Shown: positions 52,549-62,247, counted from the stretch's first letter. The stretch is 64,000 nucleotides of DNA from Leptospiraceae bacterium (GCA_024233875.1 JACKPB010000015.1:1-64000); one strand, 5' to 3'. The notes: generated by a model from the sequence alone, not told the origin. Translations and numbers: made by a program.

Positions 52549-54813
52549 TTATCTCCCTACCTGAGGAGGTAAAATGTATTCATCCACAATGGTAGCACCT
52601 TCCCATTTCTTCACCAGGTCCAGCAATTCATTTTTGAATCGATAAGAATAGTAGTTTGGATATAGATTCTTGGTATTCAAAGGATCTTCTTCACGATTGT
52701 AAAATTCATAGAGAACTCCATCATGCGTAGGTATGTAGATGAGCTTGAAATTTTTACTGAGAATAGCCCTGTGTTTGGCAAATGCTATTGTCTCACGGTA
52801 GTACGGTTCGGTGATCATAATCTGATAATTGTTCTCCGGAACTACCCTGTGGAGTTCCAGAATATTTGGATAGAGTATCCTTTGCTTTTGAAAGAAATGA
52901 TCTCCCACATCGGAAAACCAGATCCCTGTTTCCGCATAGATGAGTCTATCGTCTTCCCAGCTTTTTTTCCCGAAACCTGATTTTAGAGACCTACCCGGAA
53001 GAGTGGTGTCGGGTTCAATTCCATAAATATCTAATAAGGTCGGAAGAATATCTATAGAGCTTGTGATACCGGAAAATGTACTACAGGTTTCATTGTTCAA
53101 TTTTTGACATTCATCCCGGATCGTGTTCTGTACAAAATCGGGATATTTGACTATCAGGGGAACTCCGATTACGTTTTCTCCCCTAAGATGCTCACCGTGA
53201 CCATGCCCGTGAATGTCTTCATAGAGAGTCTCACCGTGATCACCGGTTAGAAGGATCAAACTATTTTTATAAAGATCATAGTCATGAAGAAATTGAATGA
53301 ATTCACCAAAATCAGAATCGAAAGCATTGATACTTGCATCAAAAATAGACCTGATTTGCTCGATATCATTCTCATCAGGTTTTTTATCATTAGTAGGATC
53401 TACAAATTTGAAGTACTTGAATTGTCCGTAGTAGTCCGGAGAGGTGTATTTTTTGTAGTACGGGAATTGTGGTGAGTAAGGAAAGTGAGTTACGGAAAAA
53501 AAGGAAGTAACGAACAAATCCCGACCCGCATTCAATCGAATGAAAGGGATCATTTTGTCGAGTATCAAACGTCCATCTCCCAGATTGGAGAAACTTCTGA
53601 TCTCAGGAAAAAATTCACCTCCTCCCATTGAACCCGTTAGGAGAGGGAGGAGAAAGATTTGAGGCTCCAGGGATTTTTGAATTAGGAGAATCTTTGCATT
53701 GAAATCCGGTGTTTCCACTGTTTCAAAGCCAAACCCTGCCCTCGGGAATATATCACCGGCAAAATTAGAAAAGACTCCAGTAAGAAAGTTTTTTCGGGAG
53801 AGGTATTGGGGAAGGGTAGGAAAATCAGAGCTTCCTATGTTCTCAGCTTCCTCAGGAGCGGGAAACATAGCCCGAACTTTGTGGGACATGCTGTAGTTTC
53901 CTGTGAGAAGATCCGCCCAACTGGGAAACGTCCTGGGGATAGTTGTATTGTGATCGGTATAGCTTACAGAGTCCAAAAGAAAATTATCGATATTAGGTGT
54001 GATACTTTCTCCATCCCGAATCTTTCCGATACGATCTTTTCTGAGACTATCCGCTGAGATTATGAAGATATACTTCCGGGATTCAGGGTTGAGGTTGGGA
54101 TATTGAAACATGTTTTCAATGAAATAAAAAATATAACCCAGAGTGAAGAGAAATAGAAATATTGGAAAGTAAACCAATCGATTGAGGCGAGCTGAGTAGA
54201 TTTGAAAAAATTTGAAGACAAAGTAAGTGATCGCCAATCCTAAAAAGTCACCCCTGTAATGCCAAATAGCAAATAGGGATAGGTAAATTAGAATAGTAAT
54301 GTATTGGAATTCTGCTGTTCGGAATAGCTTGTAAAGAATGAAGAGTAAGTATCCAAAGAGTAGAACGATCAATAGGTAGAGAGGATATTGGGGATGTATG
54401 TGGTCTGTCAAAAAATAGAGAAAGGGAAGTAGATAGCTATGTCTACCATAAAAAAAATCTGCATACACCTGAGGATAGAGTACTACGGAGTGAACCCAGG
54501 GAAGGAGAGTAAAGAGAAAGAAAACAGGAAACACAACCCTGTAATCAATCTTTCGATCTTTCCAAAAGTACCCCAACATGGATTCCAAACTAGCGAAGTA
54601 AAAAAAATATAGGAAAAATATTTTTAATGAAATGGTTAAGAATTGAAAAATGAAGTCTTTGTTCAAATAAGAAAGAATCAGGGACTCCATTTCGAATCCC
54701 ATGATTTTAAAAGAAAAATTGGCCAGAAACGATAGAAACAGTAAAAGTAGAGTGTAGCCGAGAGAATATCGGGAGTCTCTGAATAAATTTTTAAATGATT
54801 CTTTCCACTTCAT
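52549..54813 (-). CDS. Membrane alkaline-phosphatase-superfamily enzyme (LTA synthase/phosphoethanolamine-transferase/sulfatase type)
   Basis: The 754-residue protein has seven or so membrane helices in the first 250 residues. A catalytic domain outside the membrane follows, with IFIISADSLRKDRIG (metal-binding Asp), TTIPRTFPSWADLLTG, LLTGDHGETLYEDIHGHGHG and GVPLIVKYP. In the position of the sulfatase formylglycine Cys there is Thr295 (TFPSW), as in phosphoglycerol or phosphoethanolamine transferases. I therefore favour transfer of a phospho-group to a lipid or glycan over sulfate hydrolysis. The N-terminal topology agrees with that. It is the first gene of its strand after the Bat operon and probably separate from it. 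Confidence 0.85.
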   Translation of the reverse strand: MKWKESFKNLFRDSRYSLGYTLLLLFLSFLANFSFKIMGFEMESLILSYLNKDFIFQFLTISLKIFFLYFFYFASLESMLGYFWKDRKIDYRVVFPVFFLFTLLPWVHSVVLYPQVYADFFYGRHSYLLPFLYFLTDHIHPQYPLYLLIVLLFGYLLFILYKLFRTAEFQYITILIYLSLFAIWHYRGDFLGLAITYFVFKFFQIYSARLNRLVYFPIFLFLFTLGYIFYFIENMFQYPNLNPESRKYIFIISADSLRKDRIGKIRDGESITPNIDNFLLDSVSYTDHNTTIPRTFPSWADLLTGNYSMSHKVRAMFPAPEEAENIGSSDFPTLPQYLSRKNFLTGVFSNFAGDIFPRAGFGFETVETPDFNAKILLIQKSLEPQIFLLPLLTGSMGGGEFFPEIRSFSNLGDGRLILDKMIPFIRLNAGRDLFVTSFFSVTHFPYSPQFPYYKKYTSPDYYGQFKYFKFVDPTNDKKPDENDIEQIRSIFDASINAFDSDFGEFIQFLHDYDLYKNSLILLTGDHGETLYEDIHGHGHGEHLRGENVIGVPLIVKYPDFVQNTIRDECQKLNNETCSTFSGITSSIDILPTLLDIYGIEPDTTLPGRSLKSGFGKKSWEDDRLIYAETGIWFSDVGDHFFQKQRILYPNILELHRVVPENNYQIMITEPYYRETIAFAKHRAILSKNFKLIYIPTHDGVLYEFYNREEDPLNTKNLYPNYYSYRFKNELLDLVKKWEGATIVDEYILPPQVGR

Positions 54814-54888
54814 AGTCTTAAATTCAGAACCCGAAATCTGAATTAGAAATACAAGTTTTGGAAGGATTCGGGAAGGAGCAATTCATTT

Positions 54889-57246
54889 TTACCACAATGC
54901 TTCCTTGATCAATTTGATATTTTCTTCTTTGGTTCGTTTTTTATTGCTCTGTTCGTGTTTCGTATGTTTGAATGTCTTACTTTTTTCAGATTCTTCATTC
55001 AAGCGATTGAGTTCATTGGAGATTTTTTCATTTTCCTCATCACTCAATTCCGGTTTTTTCTTTCCGGCTCCTTCGGGTTTCTTACCCTTTCCATTCTTAT
55101 TTCCGGAATCATTTGGATCTTTCCCTTCGTTTTCACTTCCATTATTCTCAGAGGTTTGAGAATCCTTTCCCCCATCTCCACCCTCCTGATTCTGAGAATC
55201 CTTTCCCTCATTTCCACCATCTTTGTTCTGGGAATTCTGAGAGTCTTTTCCTCCGTCCCCATTATCTTTGTTCTGGGAATTTTGAGAATCCTTGCCCCCG
55301 TCTCCACCATCTTTGTTTTGTGAGTTCTGAGAATCCTTGCCCCCGTCTCCACCATCTTTGTTCTGGGAATTTTGAGAATCCTTTCCTCCGTCCCCATTAT
55401 CTTTGTTCTGAGAATTTTGAGAATCCTTTCCTCCGTCCCCATTATCTTTGTTCTGAGAATTTTGAGAATCCTTTCCTCCGTCCCCATTATCTTTGTTCTG
55501 GGAGTTCTGAGAATCCTTTCCTCCATCTCCATCATTTTGGTCTTGAGAGCTTTCATCCTTTTTTTGGTTCTGATTTTGTTTTGGATTGTTTTCTTTTTCC
55601 TGTTTGCATTTTGCTTTTCCGCGCTTCTTTAGATCTTCCAACTCTGTGGCAATGAAGTTGATCTTCTCATTGATCTCTTTGAGTTGTTCGAGAGAAGAAA
55701 GTTTTTTGAGTTCCCGAAATCTTTCAATCGATTGGAGCCAGAGCTTTTCTCCTCTCTCTAAGTCACAGACTTCAGGAGAGAGTTCATTTTTCCCCCACTC
55801 ATAAAGCGTAATACCGTCGTTATAAAACGCAGACCAAAATTGAGGATAAATGACCATTGATTGTTCGTAATAGTCATGTGCTTTTGTATAATTGCGTTGG
55901 ATGAAATACAGATTTCCCAGATTGTAGAGTGGGATGTATTCGCGAAAACCATAAGAGAGACTTTTCTCAAAATCTATTTTTGATTTCTCGATTTCTTTCT
56001 GAATCAATTCTGATCTTGCCTGCTCATTGAATTGGTGTGCAACTAATATGTTTTTGGGGTTTTGGGAACAATTAGAAATAAAGATTACAAAAATCAAAAG
56101 TGTTTGAAAAGGCTTCAGGGGAATTTTTCTGAGAATTGATTTCCAGATTTCTCCGGGCTTGTATTGATAGAGGAGATAGGACTCGAGTAAGAATAAGACA
56201 AAAGCGGTCAGGATGAAGTAATAGGAAATGGTATTTTTGCCAGTTACTTTTTTTGTTGATTTTGTATCTCTTTTCATCTGATCTATCGGTTCAACCAAAG
56301 TTTCCACCCAATCTCCTTCTTCTACAACAATAGCCTTTCCACCTGTGGATTTAGAGATAAATTCCAGATGATCAGAGACACGATAGGTCTCATGAGTGAT
56401 GTGGTTGTCCTGATTGGTGATCTTTTTCTTTCTTTTGCTGAGATCTGATTTTTCTGAACCACCTCCATCGTTCACATCTTCTTCTGAGTAGTAGCTTATA
56501 TTAAAATTGATAGCCCCCCCGGGATTCTTGGTTCCCACTCCAACGGTGTGAATCACTATCCCTCTCTGCTTAAATACATTCAAATCATCCGTATAAAGTT
56601 CCGATTGCATGGACTCGGGAACTTCTCCATCACTGATAAAAACAATGACAAAAGGTTTCTGAATCACGGAAAGGAAATTGTAGATCTCTCTATACAATTC
56701 TTTAAAAGAAAGACCCGTATTTTCAAAATTATGAACTAGGGAATTCCGGAGCAGATTTTTAAAAGAACCCAGATCTTTTGTGGGCATAGATTGGATGGAT
56801 ACTTTTCCGGAAAGAGTTATGAGTCCGTAGGAATAACCGGGAAATTGTCCTATTAGATTGTCCGCAAACTCCTGAGCTACATGAAATCGATCTCTGAATT
56901 TCGTATACCCGGGTACACCCGAAGTGACGTCACCCGCCAACATACTAAAGGAAGCATCGAGGACAAATACGATAGTCATTTCTTCATCATTCGGAATCTC
57001 TACTTCCGTATCCACAATAGGATTGCTCGCTGCAATACAGAGTAAAAATCCTATGAACCAAATTTGAACTACGTGATACTTAAGACTGGATACAGAGTGA
57101 ACGGAAAACATCTTTTGAAATCTGGGGGAAACTTTGTCACGAATCCATTGAAGAGCCTGGCTATTGATGATATAGACCAGAACAACGATGAGAGTCCAGG
57201 GAATCAAGGCATAGAAGTAATGGAGGTTTTGAATTTCAAAACTCAT
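54889..57246 (-). CDS. batB: BatB/BatC fusion: VWA domain, TPR and repeat-rich tail
   Basis: The 785-residue protein has an N-terminal membrane segment, a second hydrophobic stretch, and a VWA domain from about 85-330 with the MIDAS motif VFVLDASFSM. A further helix (YYFILTAFVLFLLESYLLY) and a hydrophobic stretch ending NCSQ follow. A TPR region lies near 410-480 (YIPLYNLGNLYFIQRNYTKA) and a hydrophilic tail of 15-residue repeats (GDGGKDSQNSQNKDN) near 570-700. VWA and TPR parts are separate BatB and BatC proteins in Bacteroides; one gene here indicates a fusion. Bat proteins are thought to aid stress tolerance at the envelope. Its ATG overlaps the stop of batA by 4 bp. Confidence 0.87.
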   Translation of the reverse strand: MSFEIQNLHYFYALIPWTLIVVLVYIINSQALQWIRDKVSPRFQKMFSVHSVSSLKYHVVQIWFIGFLLCIAASNPIVDTEVEIPNDEEMTIVFVLDASFSMLAGDVTSGVPGYTKFRDRFHVAQEFADNLIGQFPGYSYGLITLSGKVSIQSMPTKDLGSFKNLLRNSLVHNFENTGLSFKELYREIYNFLSVIQKPFVIVFISDGEVPESMQSELYTDDLNVFKQRGIVIHTVGVGTKNPGGAINFNISYYSEEDVNDGGGSEKSDLSKRKKKITNQDNHITHETYRVSDHLEFISKSTGGKAIVVEEGDWVETLVEPIDQMKRDTKSTKKVTGKNTISYYFILTAFVLFLLESYLLYQYKPGEIWKSILRKIPLKPFQTLLIFVIFISNCSQNPKNILVAHQFNEQARSELIQKEIEKSKIDFEKSLSYGFREYIPLYNLGNLYFIQRNYTKAHDYYEQSMVIYPQFWSAFYNDGITLYEWGKNELSPEVCDLERGEKLWLQSIERFRELKKLSSLEQLKEINEKINFIATELEDLKKRGKAKCKQEKENNPKQNQNQKKDESSQDQNDGDGGKDSQNSQNKDNGDGGKDSQNSQNKDNGDGGKDSQNSQNKDNGDGGKDSQNSQNKDGGDGGKDSQNSQNKDGGDGGKDSQNSQNKDNGDGGKDSQNSQNKDGGNEGKDSQNQEGGDGGKDSQTSENNGSENEGKDPNDSGNKNGKGKKPEGAGKKKPELSDEENEKISNELNRLNEESEKSKTFKHTKHEQSNKKRTKEENIKLIKEALW
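55160..55540 (-). repeat. 45-bp tandem repeats in the batB/batC gene
   Basis: About eight units with the plus-strand core GAATCCTTTCCTCCGTCCCC and TTTGTTCTG encode GDGGKDSQNSQNKDN variants. Adjacent units are nearly identical, so the repeat number may vary between strains. The peptide is unstructured and rich in Gln, Asn, Asp and Lys. Confidence 0.85.
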
Positions 57247-58235
57247 CGGAAAGGCCTCCTGAGGAAAAATGCTATGTAACCTATCCTGAAGAAGAGGAGA
57301 ACAAAGATTAGAATAGAAAATTGGGGTAGAAAACTTTCTTTGGATGCGATCTGTTTTACCTCGATTTCTGACTTTTCCAATTGGGAGAGTTCGGAAAAAA
57401 TTGAGTTTAGGGTAAATCCATTTTTAGCCCGAAAGTACTTTCCGTTGGCGGCATCGGCTATTCCTATCAAACTATTATCATCCAGAGATGTTTTTAAAAT
57501 GCTTCCGTCTGATGTGATGAAAGGTTCACCATTCACATAGACTTCTATTTCTTCTTCACCTGCCAATCCAATGATATAAAGTCGTATGTCCTTGCTGGCG
57601 GCATACTTTGCGGCGAGAATTGGATCGATGCCATCTGAGTTCTCTCCATCCGTGATCAAAATGATCGCCTGCCCGCGTCCGTTCTCCCGAATTTTAGAGA
57701 GAGATTCGGTTACATAGAGAAGAGCGTCACCTACAGCAGTTCCTCCGCTTTCGGAATGGTCAATCATGTCATACGAGATTGCATCTATGAGATTGTTTAG
57801 AATGTCATGATCCAGGAGAGGTGAACTCTGAGTGAAAATGTCTTTCGCGAAGACGTAAACTCCAATTCGATTTCCCGAACTACGGGTGACAAATTCCTTG
57901 GTTATTTTTTTTAGAGCTTCCAGGCGATTGGGTTTGAAGTCTGCTGCCTGCATACTAGCTGATATATCGAGAGCAAATGCAATGTCATACCCCTTCTCAA
58001 TAATGCTGGTTCTCTTATTCAATCGGTAAGGATCGGAAAGAGTAAAAACAAAAGCAATGAGTAGTAATCCTTCCAGGGCTAGAAATCCATAGATCCTACT
58101 GAATTTCCTCTTTGGTTTTTTTTCCTGAAGAGGTCCGTATTGAAGAGATGTGGCCATTATGTATTTGTATCTGTAGTAAATAAGCGGAAGCACTATGATC
58201 ATAAGGAAGAAAAAATAAGGACGTCCGTAGTACAT
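57243..58235 (-). CDS. batA: BatA, VWA-domain membrane protein
   Basis: The 330-residue protein has two N-terminal membrane segments, a VWA domain (about residues 83-285) with IAFALDISASMQAADF and GGTAVGDAL as the metal-binding motifs, and a C-terminal helix (FSILIFVLLFFRIGYIAFFL). This order is that of BatA. The VWA domain binds a divalent metal and a protein partner, probably in the periplasm. It lies one base after the preceding gene and overlaps batB by 4 bp, in a five-gene operon. Confidence 0.9.
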   Translation of the reverse strand: MYYGRPYFFFLMIIVLPLIYYRYKYIMATSLQYGPLQEKKPKRKFSRIYGFLALEGLLLIAFVFTLSDPYRLNKRTSIIEKGYDIAFALDISASMQAADFKPNRLEALKKITKEFVTRSSGNRIGVYVFAKDIFTQSSPLLDHDILNNLIDAISYDMIDHSESGGTAVGDALLYVTESLSKIRENGRGQAIILITDGENSDGIDPILAAKYAASKDIRLYIIGLAGEEEIEVYVNGEPFITSDGSILKTSLDDNSLIGIADAANGKYFRAKNGFTLNSIFSELSQLEKSEIEVKQIASKESFLPQFSILIFVLLFFRIGYIAFFLRRPFR

Positions 58236-58236
58236 A

Positions 58237-58752
58237 CTATTTTGCCCCCTTCTTCAATTTGTTTATTGTATTGCTTTTGATGAGTGTTCCTGCTTCTTCA
58301 TACATTTTTAAAAATTCTTCTTTTTCGGGGAATTCTTTTCCATACTGGTATCTGGTCAAATTTTTGAAAAATTCTATTGTTTTGGGATTGTCGAGATAAG
58401 CTTTCATTTCTTCCGAGGTCATTTGTTCGAATGCGACTCCCGTACTCTCAACCATATAATTTCGTAATACAATGGATAGGTCATGCAATCCATCCCGATA
58501 GCTTTCTCTATCCGTGTGTTTTTTTCGGAGATTGCCGATCTTGGATTTGATATTGATATTGATTTTTTTTGCCAGATAATCTTTCGGTTTGTCCTTTTGC
58601 ATTGATTTGATGGATTTGTATAGCCAGATCAATGCAATCAGGAGAATGATCCAAAGAAAGAGGGTGAAGCTCAATTCCGGAATCTTTACATTGAGAATGG
58701 GCAGGGTTTCGTGGATCTTGCCCGGAAACGATTTGGTCAGGAGGGGGATCAT
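58237..58752 (-). CDS. Single-pass membrane protein of the Bat operon
   Basis: The 171-residue protein has one membrane segment (LSFTLFLWIILLIALIWLYK) at about 29-48, then a basic helical cytoplasmic region with DRESYRDGLHDLSIVLRNYM and FEQMTSEEMKAYLD. This is like the small DUF4381-type proteins found between the DUF58 and VWA genes of Bat operons. Its start overlaps the DUF58 stop by 4 bp. The exact role is unknown, perhaps linking MoxR-dependent maturation to the VWA proteins. Confidence 0.75.
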   Translation of the reverse strand: MIPLLTKSFPGKIHETLPILNVKIPELSFTLFLWIILLIALIWLYKSIKSMQKDKPKDYLAKKININIKSKIGNLRKKHTDRESYRDGLHDLSIVLRNYMVESTGVAFEQMTSEEMKAYLDNPKTIEFFKNLTRYQYGKEFPEKEEFLKMYEEAGTLIKSNTINKLKKGAK

Positions 58753-59618
58753 AGAACCCGTCTCCTTTTCTTATGGAAAAATGATCTGAGTTTTTTGCCG
58801 GCATGGTCGGTGGTAGAGAAAGATTCATAAGAGATCCTGTATCGATCCGCACTGTTTTTGAGATACTCTATCATTTCTTCCAGACTTCCTGTCTCACCCA
58901 GACGAATGATACCCCTATCTGTAAAGGATTCGGGTGAAAAGGATGGCATCATTAAGGCATCGGTGGAAAGGTATTCGAGAGGATCGTAGATATGTAGAAA
59001 ATTGATATCATGTCCGGCACGTAAGTATTTCAAATCATCGGGTATGTCTCGATCAATAAAATCAGAGATAATAAAAAGAATGTACTTTTTATTTCGATTT
59101 TTTTGGATTTCATGCAATACACTCCGAATGTCTGTCCCCGCATCGGTGGTGGGAGTCTCGCTACTTTCGATGAAGGCTTTCAGACATCGGAAAAGCTGAG
59201 CCCGTCCCGAAGAGGGTCGGAGGGATTCAACAACTCTATTGGTGAAAAGAATATGACCGACGCGATCCCTATTTTTGATAGCAGAAACTGCTATAGTCGC
59301 GGAAAGTTCCAGAGCAAATTCGATTTTCGTTTTGTCCTGCCATCCGGAATACATGGAGGGGGATATGTCCAGTGCAATGATGACTTCCCTCTCTCTTTCG
59401 TCCAACACAACCTTGACATAGGGTTCGCCCAATCTTGCGGTCATGTTCCAATCAATGAGCCTTATGGATTCACCGGGGTTGTACTTTCTCGCCTCATGAA
59501 ATTGCAAGCCTTTCCCGGGAATACTCGTGATGTAATCTCCCGAGAGACTGGAGTGAACGTTTTTATTCGCGATCAGTTCCAATTCTCGTACTTTTTTGAG
59601 AAGTTCTGAAAATTCCAT
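58749..59618 (-). CDS. DUF58 domain protein of the Bat operon
   Basis: The 289-residue protein has GDYITSIPGKGLQFHEARKY, then NPGESIRLIDWNMTARLGEP and YVKVVLDEREREV, the DUF58 core. A VWA-like IIALDISPSMYSG and FIISDFIDRD follow. DUF58 proteins pair with MoxR ATPases and VWA proteins; the molecular function is unclear. The start ATG shares one base with the moxR stop (TAATG), showing tight coupling. Confidence 0.92.
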   Translation of the reverse strand: MEFSELLKKVRELELIANKNVHSSLSGDYITSIPGKGLQFHEARKYNPGESIRLIDWNMTARLGEPYVKVVLDEREREVIIALDISPSMYSGWQDKTKIEFALELSATIAVSAIKNRDRVGHILFTNRVVESLRPSSGRAQLFRCLKAFIESSETPTTDAGTDIRSVLHEIQKNRNKKYILFIISDFIDRDIPDDLKYLRAGHDINFLHIYDPLEYLSTDALMMPSFSPESFTDRGIIRLGETGSLEEMIEYLKNSADRYRISYESFSTTDHAGKKLRSFFHKKRRRVL

Positions 59619-60571
59619 TAGGGTACTTTGATCGTTTTCAAAATTGTATCAATCATCTGCTCTGATGTGATACCTTCTGCTTCTGCGTGGTACGAAGGAA
59701 TAATACGATGACGTAATACATTGTAAGCCACAGCCTTCACATCATCCGGAATCACTTCTTTGCGGTTGTCCATGAAAGCATGTGCGCGTGAACAGAGTGC
59801 AAGTGCTATGGATGCTCTGGGAGATCCGCCATAGTGAATGTAGTTTTTGAGGTCGAGTTGGTACTTCTCCGGATAGCGGGTTGCAAAAACTAAGTCGGTG
59901 ATGTATGAAAAAACCTTATCTTCCATATGGACTTCTCTTGCTTCCTTCTGGAGGGAAAGGATTTGCTCGGGAGTGAGAATCGGCTTCACAGAAGGGAGTT
60001 TGGTTTCAGAGACTATCATTTTGGCCAATTCCATCTCTTCTTCTTTTTTGGGATAGGTGACGATGAGCTTCATCAAAAATCGATCTACCTGAGCCTCGGG
60101 AAGAGTATAGGTTCCTTCCTGTTCAACGGGGTTTTGTGTCGCAAAAACAAAAAAAGGTGCGGGCAATTTGAATGTTGTATCACCAATTGTCACCTGTCTT
60201 TCCTGCATTGTTTCGAGAAGGGCGGATTGGACCTTAGCAGGTGCACGGTTGATTTCATCTGCCAGGACAAAGTTGGCAAATATGGGTCCCTTGGTGACTT
60301 CAAAGCTTGCATTGCTCTGGTTGTAGATTCTGGTTCCGATGATGTCGGCAGGGAGGAGGTCAGGGGTGAACTGTAGACGTTTGAAACTCACACTGCAAAT
60401 ATTGGCAAGTAAGTTTACAGCACGTGTCTTGGCGAGACCCGGAAGCCCCTCAATGAGAACGTGACCGTCCGCAATCATTGCGATGATTAGACCGGTGACC
60501 AGCTCTTCCTGACCAACGATACCTTTTTTGATTTCTTCTCTGATTGATTTTATGATTTTTTGTGAATCCAC
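59618..60571 (-). CDS. moxR: MoxR-family AAA+ ATPase
   Basis: The 317-residue protein has Walker A IEGLPGLAKTRAVNL, Walker B FVLADEINRAPAKVQSALLE, the sensor-type FVFATQNPVEQEGTYTLPEA and the C-terminal lid with GGSPRASIALAL, all typical of MoxR. It acts as a chaperone-like ATPase for VWA-protein assembly. The start is GTG 60571 with GGGAG seven bases upstream. It heads the operon moxR, DUF58, small membrane gene, batA, batB/C. Fragment C3 of repeat family C lies 80 bp upstream. Confidence 0.94.
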   Translation of the reverse strand: MDSQKIIKSIREEIKKGIVGQEELVTGLIIAMIADGHVLIEGLPGLAKTRAVNLLANICSVSFKRLQFTPDLLPADIIGTRIYNQSNASFEVTKGPIFANFVLADEINRAPAKVQSALLETMQERQVTIGDTTFKLPAPFFVFATQNPVEQEGTYTLPEAQVDRFLMKLIVTYPKKEEEMELAKMIVSETKLPSVKPILTPEQILSLQKEAREVHMEDKVFSYITDLVFATRYPEKYQLDLKNYIHYGGSPRASIALALCSRAHAFMDNRKEVIPDDVKAVAYNVLRHRIIPSYHAEAEGITSEQMIDTILKTIKVP

Positions 60572-60650
60572 ACATTGACTCCCGGGAATGTATATAACTA
60601 GAAAAATAAATTCTTTGAAATTGCTATAGATACAACACTTTTTTAAAGGA

Positions 60651-60740
60651 ATCTCTAAAAACCCCTAAACATTGCTTTTTAAAGATTCTAATATTTTGGG
60701 TTCCATCCCAAATCCTGCTTTTTTCAAGAAATTTCCAAAA
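60651..60740. repeat. Partial copy of repeat family C (copy 3)
   Basis: ATCTCTAAAAACCCCTAAAC, GCTTTTTAAAGATTC and TGCTTTTTTCAAGAAATTTC follow the same order as the first two thirds of family C. The right end is missing. It stands in the upstream region of moxR. Confidence 0.6.
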
Positions 60741-60957
60741 GAAATGAATAAAAGTACAGTAAATTCTGATTTCATTTATCAATCATCTGCAATGAATTCT
60801 GAAGCCATGAGTCAGGATGGAAATTCGTGCATTCGTTTTTTTCAGAACCAATGATTTCATTCGTCCCTAGTAGGCTCCATGAAGAGACATATTCCGGTTT
60901 TCAGAACTACTTTCGGTCTCTACTCTATCGAATTCGATCCTGATTTCCGGGTAAGAA

Positions 60958-62247
60958 TCAGTAATACGATAGGAAGGCAACCGGTGGTTTGAACTTGGGT
61001 GAGTCGGGGGTATTGCGAAGAAATTCGAGTAATTCTTCTTCGATAGGTTTGTATTTTTCTTTGTCCAGACCCATTTCATAGCCAAGGTAGAGATAGTATT
61101 CTAATTTTGAAAAGTTTTGAACCTCAAAGGAAGCGTGAATGGCAAGATCCAAAGCCTGTTTATGTCTTATTTCTAGAGATATCACTCTTTCTGCTAGATC
61201 GAGGGATTTTTGGAACTCCTGGATTTCAAAATATTCCTTAGCCATAGAATACGGATAGAGAGTAGAGTGAGGATTTGCCTGAATGGCTTCTTCGAGAAAT
61301 TTGATCTTAGTGGAGGGGACATTTGAGTTCTTATAGGATTTATAAAATTCATACCCTTTCACAGGTTCCAAAGAACTTAAGTAAGAGTGGAAGTTCTCTT
61401 CCAGATCCTTCAGAGAATAGGGTTCGCTGGACTTTAAAAAATCAAACACCTCATGGAAGGGTTTGGCGGGATCCTCTCTTGTGGTTTCATCTGAATTTAG
61501 AAAAAACCTCCGGAGGATCTTTCTGCCTTCCGGATGAACATCAAAAAGATAAGTAAAGACCAGCCAATTCATAGGATAGTTGAGAAGGGGTTTTTGCTTC
61601 CATTTCCCCTCAGAAGAAAGGAAGAGTGGTTCGATGATTTTTTTCTTCTTGAGAGCTTTCTTAAGAGAATACATTCTCCGAAGATAGTTGTCATTTTTTA
61701 TAGGCAAAATTGTGTAATCGTCTGCAAGAAACCATGTATTTTCAATGTATTCTACGAATCCCTGATGAAACCAGAAGGGAAGTCTCCTGGCGGGATCATT
61801 CAAAAAACTCTCCGTTAGGCGATGCTGAAAGGAACGAAAGAAAAACTTTTCATTGGAATAGCATCCTGAGATTTCAAATTTCTCCCAGCTTTCTGACTCT
61901 GTCATTTCGAAAAAAATTATTTTCTTAATCGGAATTTCTTTTTTTAAGAGATAAGCCCTGTAGTCCGTGCAGGAAGAATAGATGCGAAGGGTGATTTTTG
62001 GTTTGGTATCTAATTTTTTGAGTTCGGAAAGGTATCCATGGAGGAGAATCACATATCCATCTGCGTATTCCAGGAAGTACTTGGAAAAATCTTCACTCAA
62101 ATCTGAGTACAAATCTATCCGGTCTGATGGGTAGAGGTGGAGGATTTCTTTTTCTTCATCTTTAGCTTCCGAAAGTAAAGGAAACCAAGCAGAAAAGAGG
62201 ATGAGGAAGGAGAGAAAGAAATTTAGAATGAATTTTTTCAAGTACAA
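60958..62247 (-). CDS. Secreted degenerate metallopeptidase-like protein with TPR-type tail
   Basis: The 429-residue protein has a signal peptide (FFLSFLILFSAWFPLLSEA). Around residues 135-175 it reads SFQHRLTESFLNDPARRLPF and WFHQGFVEYIENTW. This parallels the gluzincin/DUF1570-type pattern HE..H....LP.W..EG.AEY, but the HExxH Glu and second His are absent (HRLTES), so zinc catalysis is unlikely. The C-terminal third (about 320-410) has TPR-like helices (IKFLEEAIQANPHSTLYPYS, EFQKSLDLAERVISLE). It probably binds protein in the periplasm. It is a separate unit, upstream of the Bat operon on the same strand. Confidence 0.65.
   Translation of the reverse strand: MYLKKFILNFFLSFLILFSAWFPLLSEAKDEEKEILHLYPSDRIDLYSDLSEDFSKYFLEYADGYVILLHGYLSELKKLDTKPKITLRIYSSCTDYRAYLLKKEIPIKKIIFFEMTESESWEKFEISGCYSNEKFFFRSFQHRLTESFLNDPARRLPFWFHQGFVEYIENTWFLADDYTILPIKNDNYLRRMYSLKKALKKKKIIEPLFLSSEGKWKQKPLLNYPMNWLVFTYLFDVHPEGRKILRRFFLNSDETTREDPAKPFHEVFDFLKSSEPYSLKDLEENFHSYLSSLEPVKGYEFYKSYKNSNVPSTKIKFLEEAIQANPHSTLYPYSMAKEYFEIQEFQKSLDLAERVISLEIRHKQALDLAIHASFEVQNFSKLEYYLYLGYEMGLDKEKYKPIEEELLEFLRNTPDSPKFKPPVAFLSYY

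Noticed and set aside
55044..55655. Long open frames on both strands over the batB tail
   Set aside because: They are mirror frames created by the 45-bp tandem repeats in the real gene.
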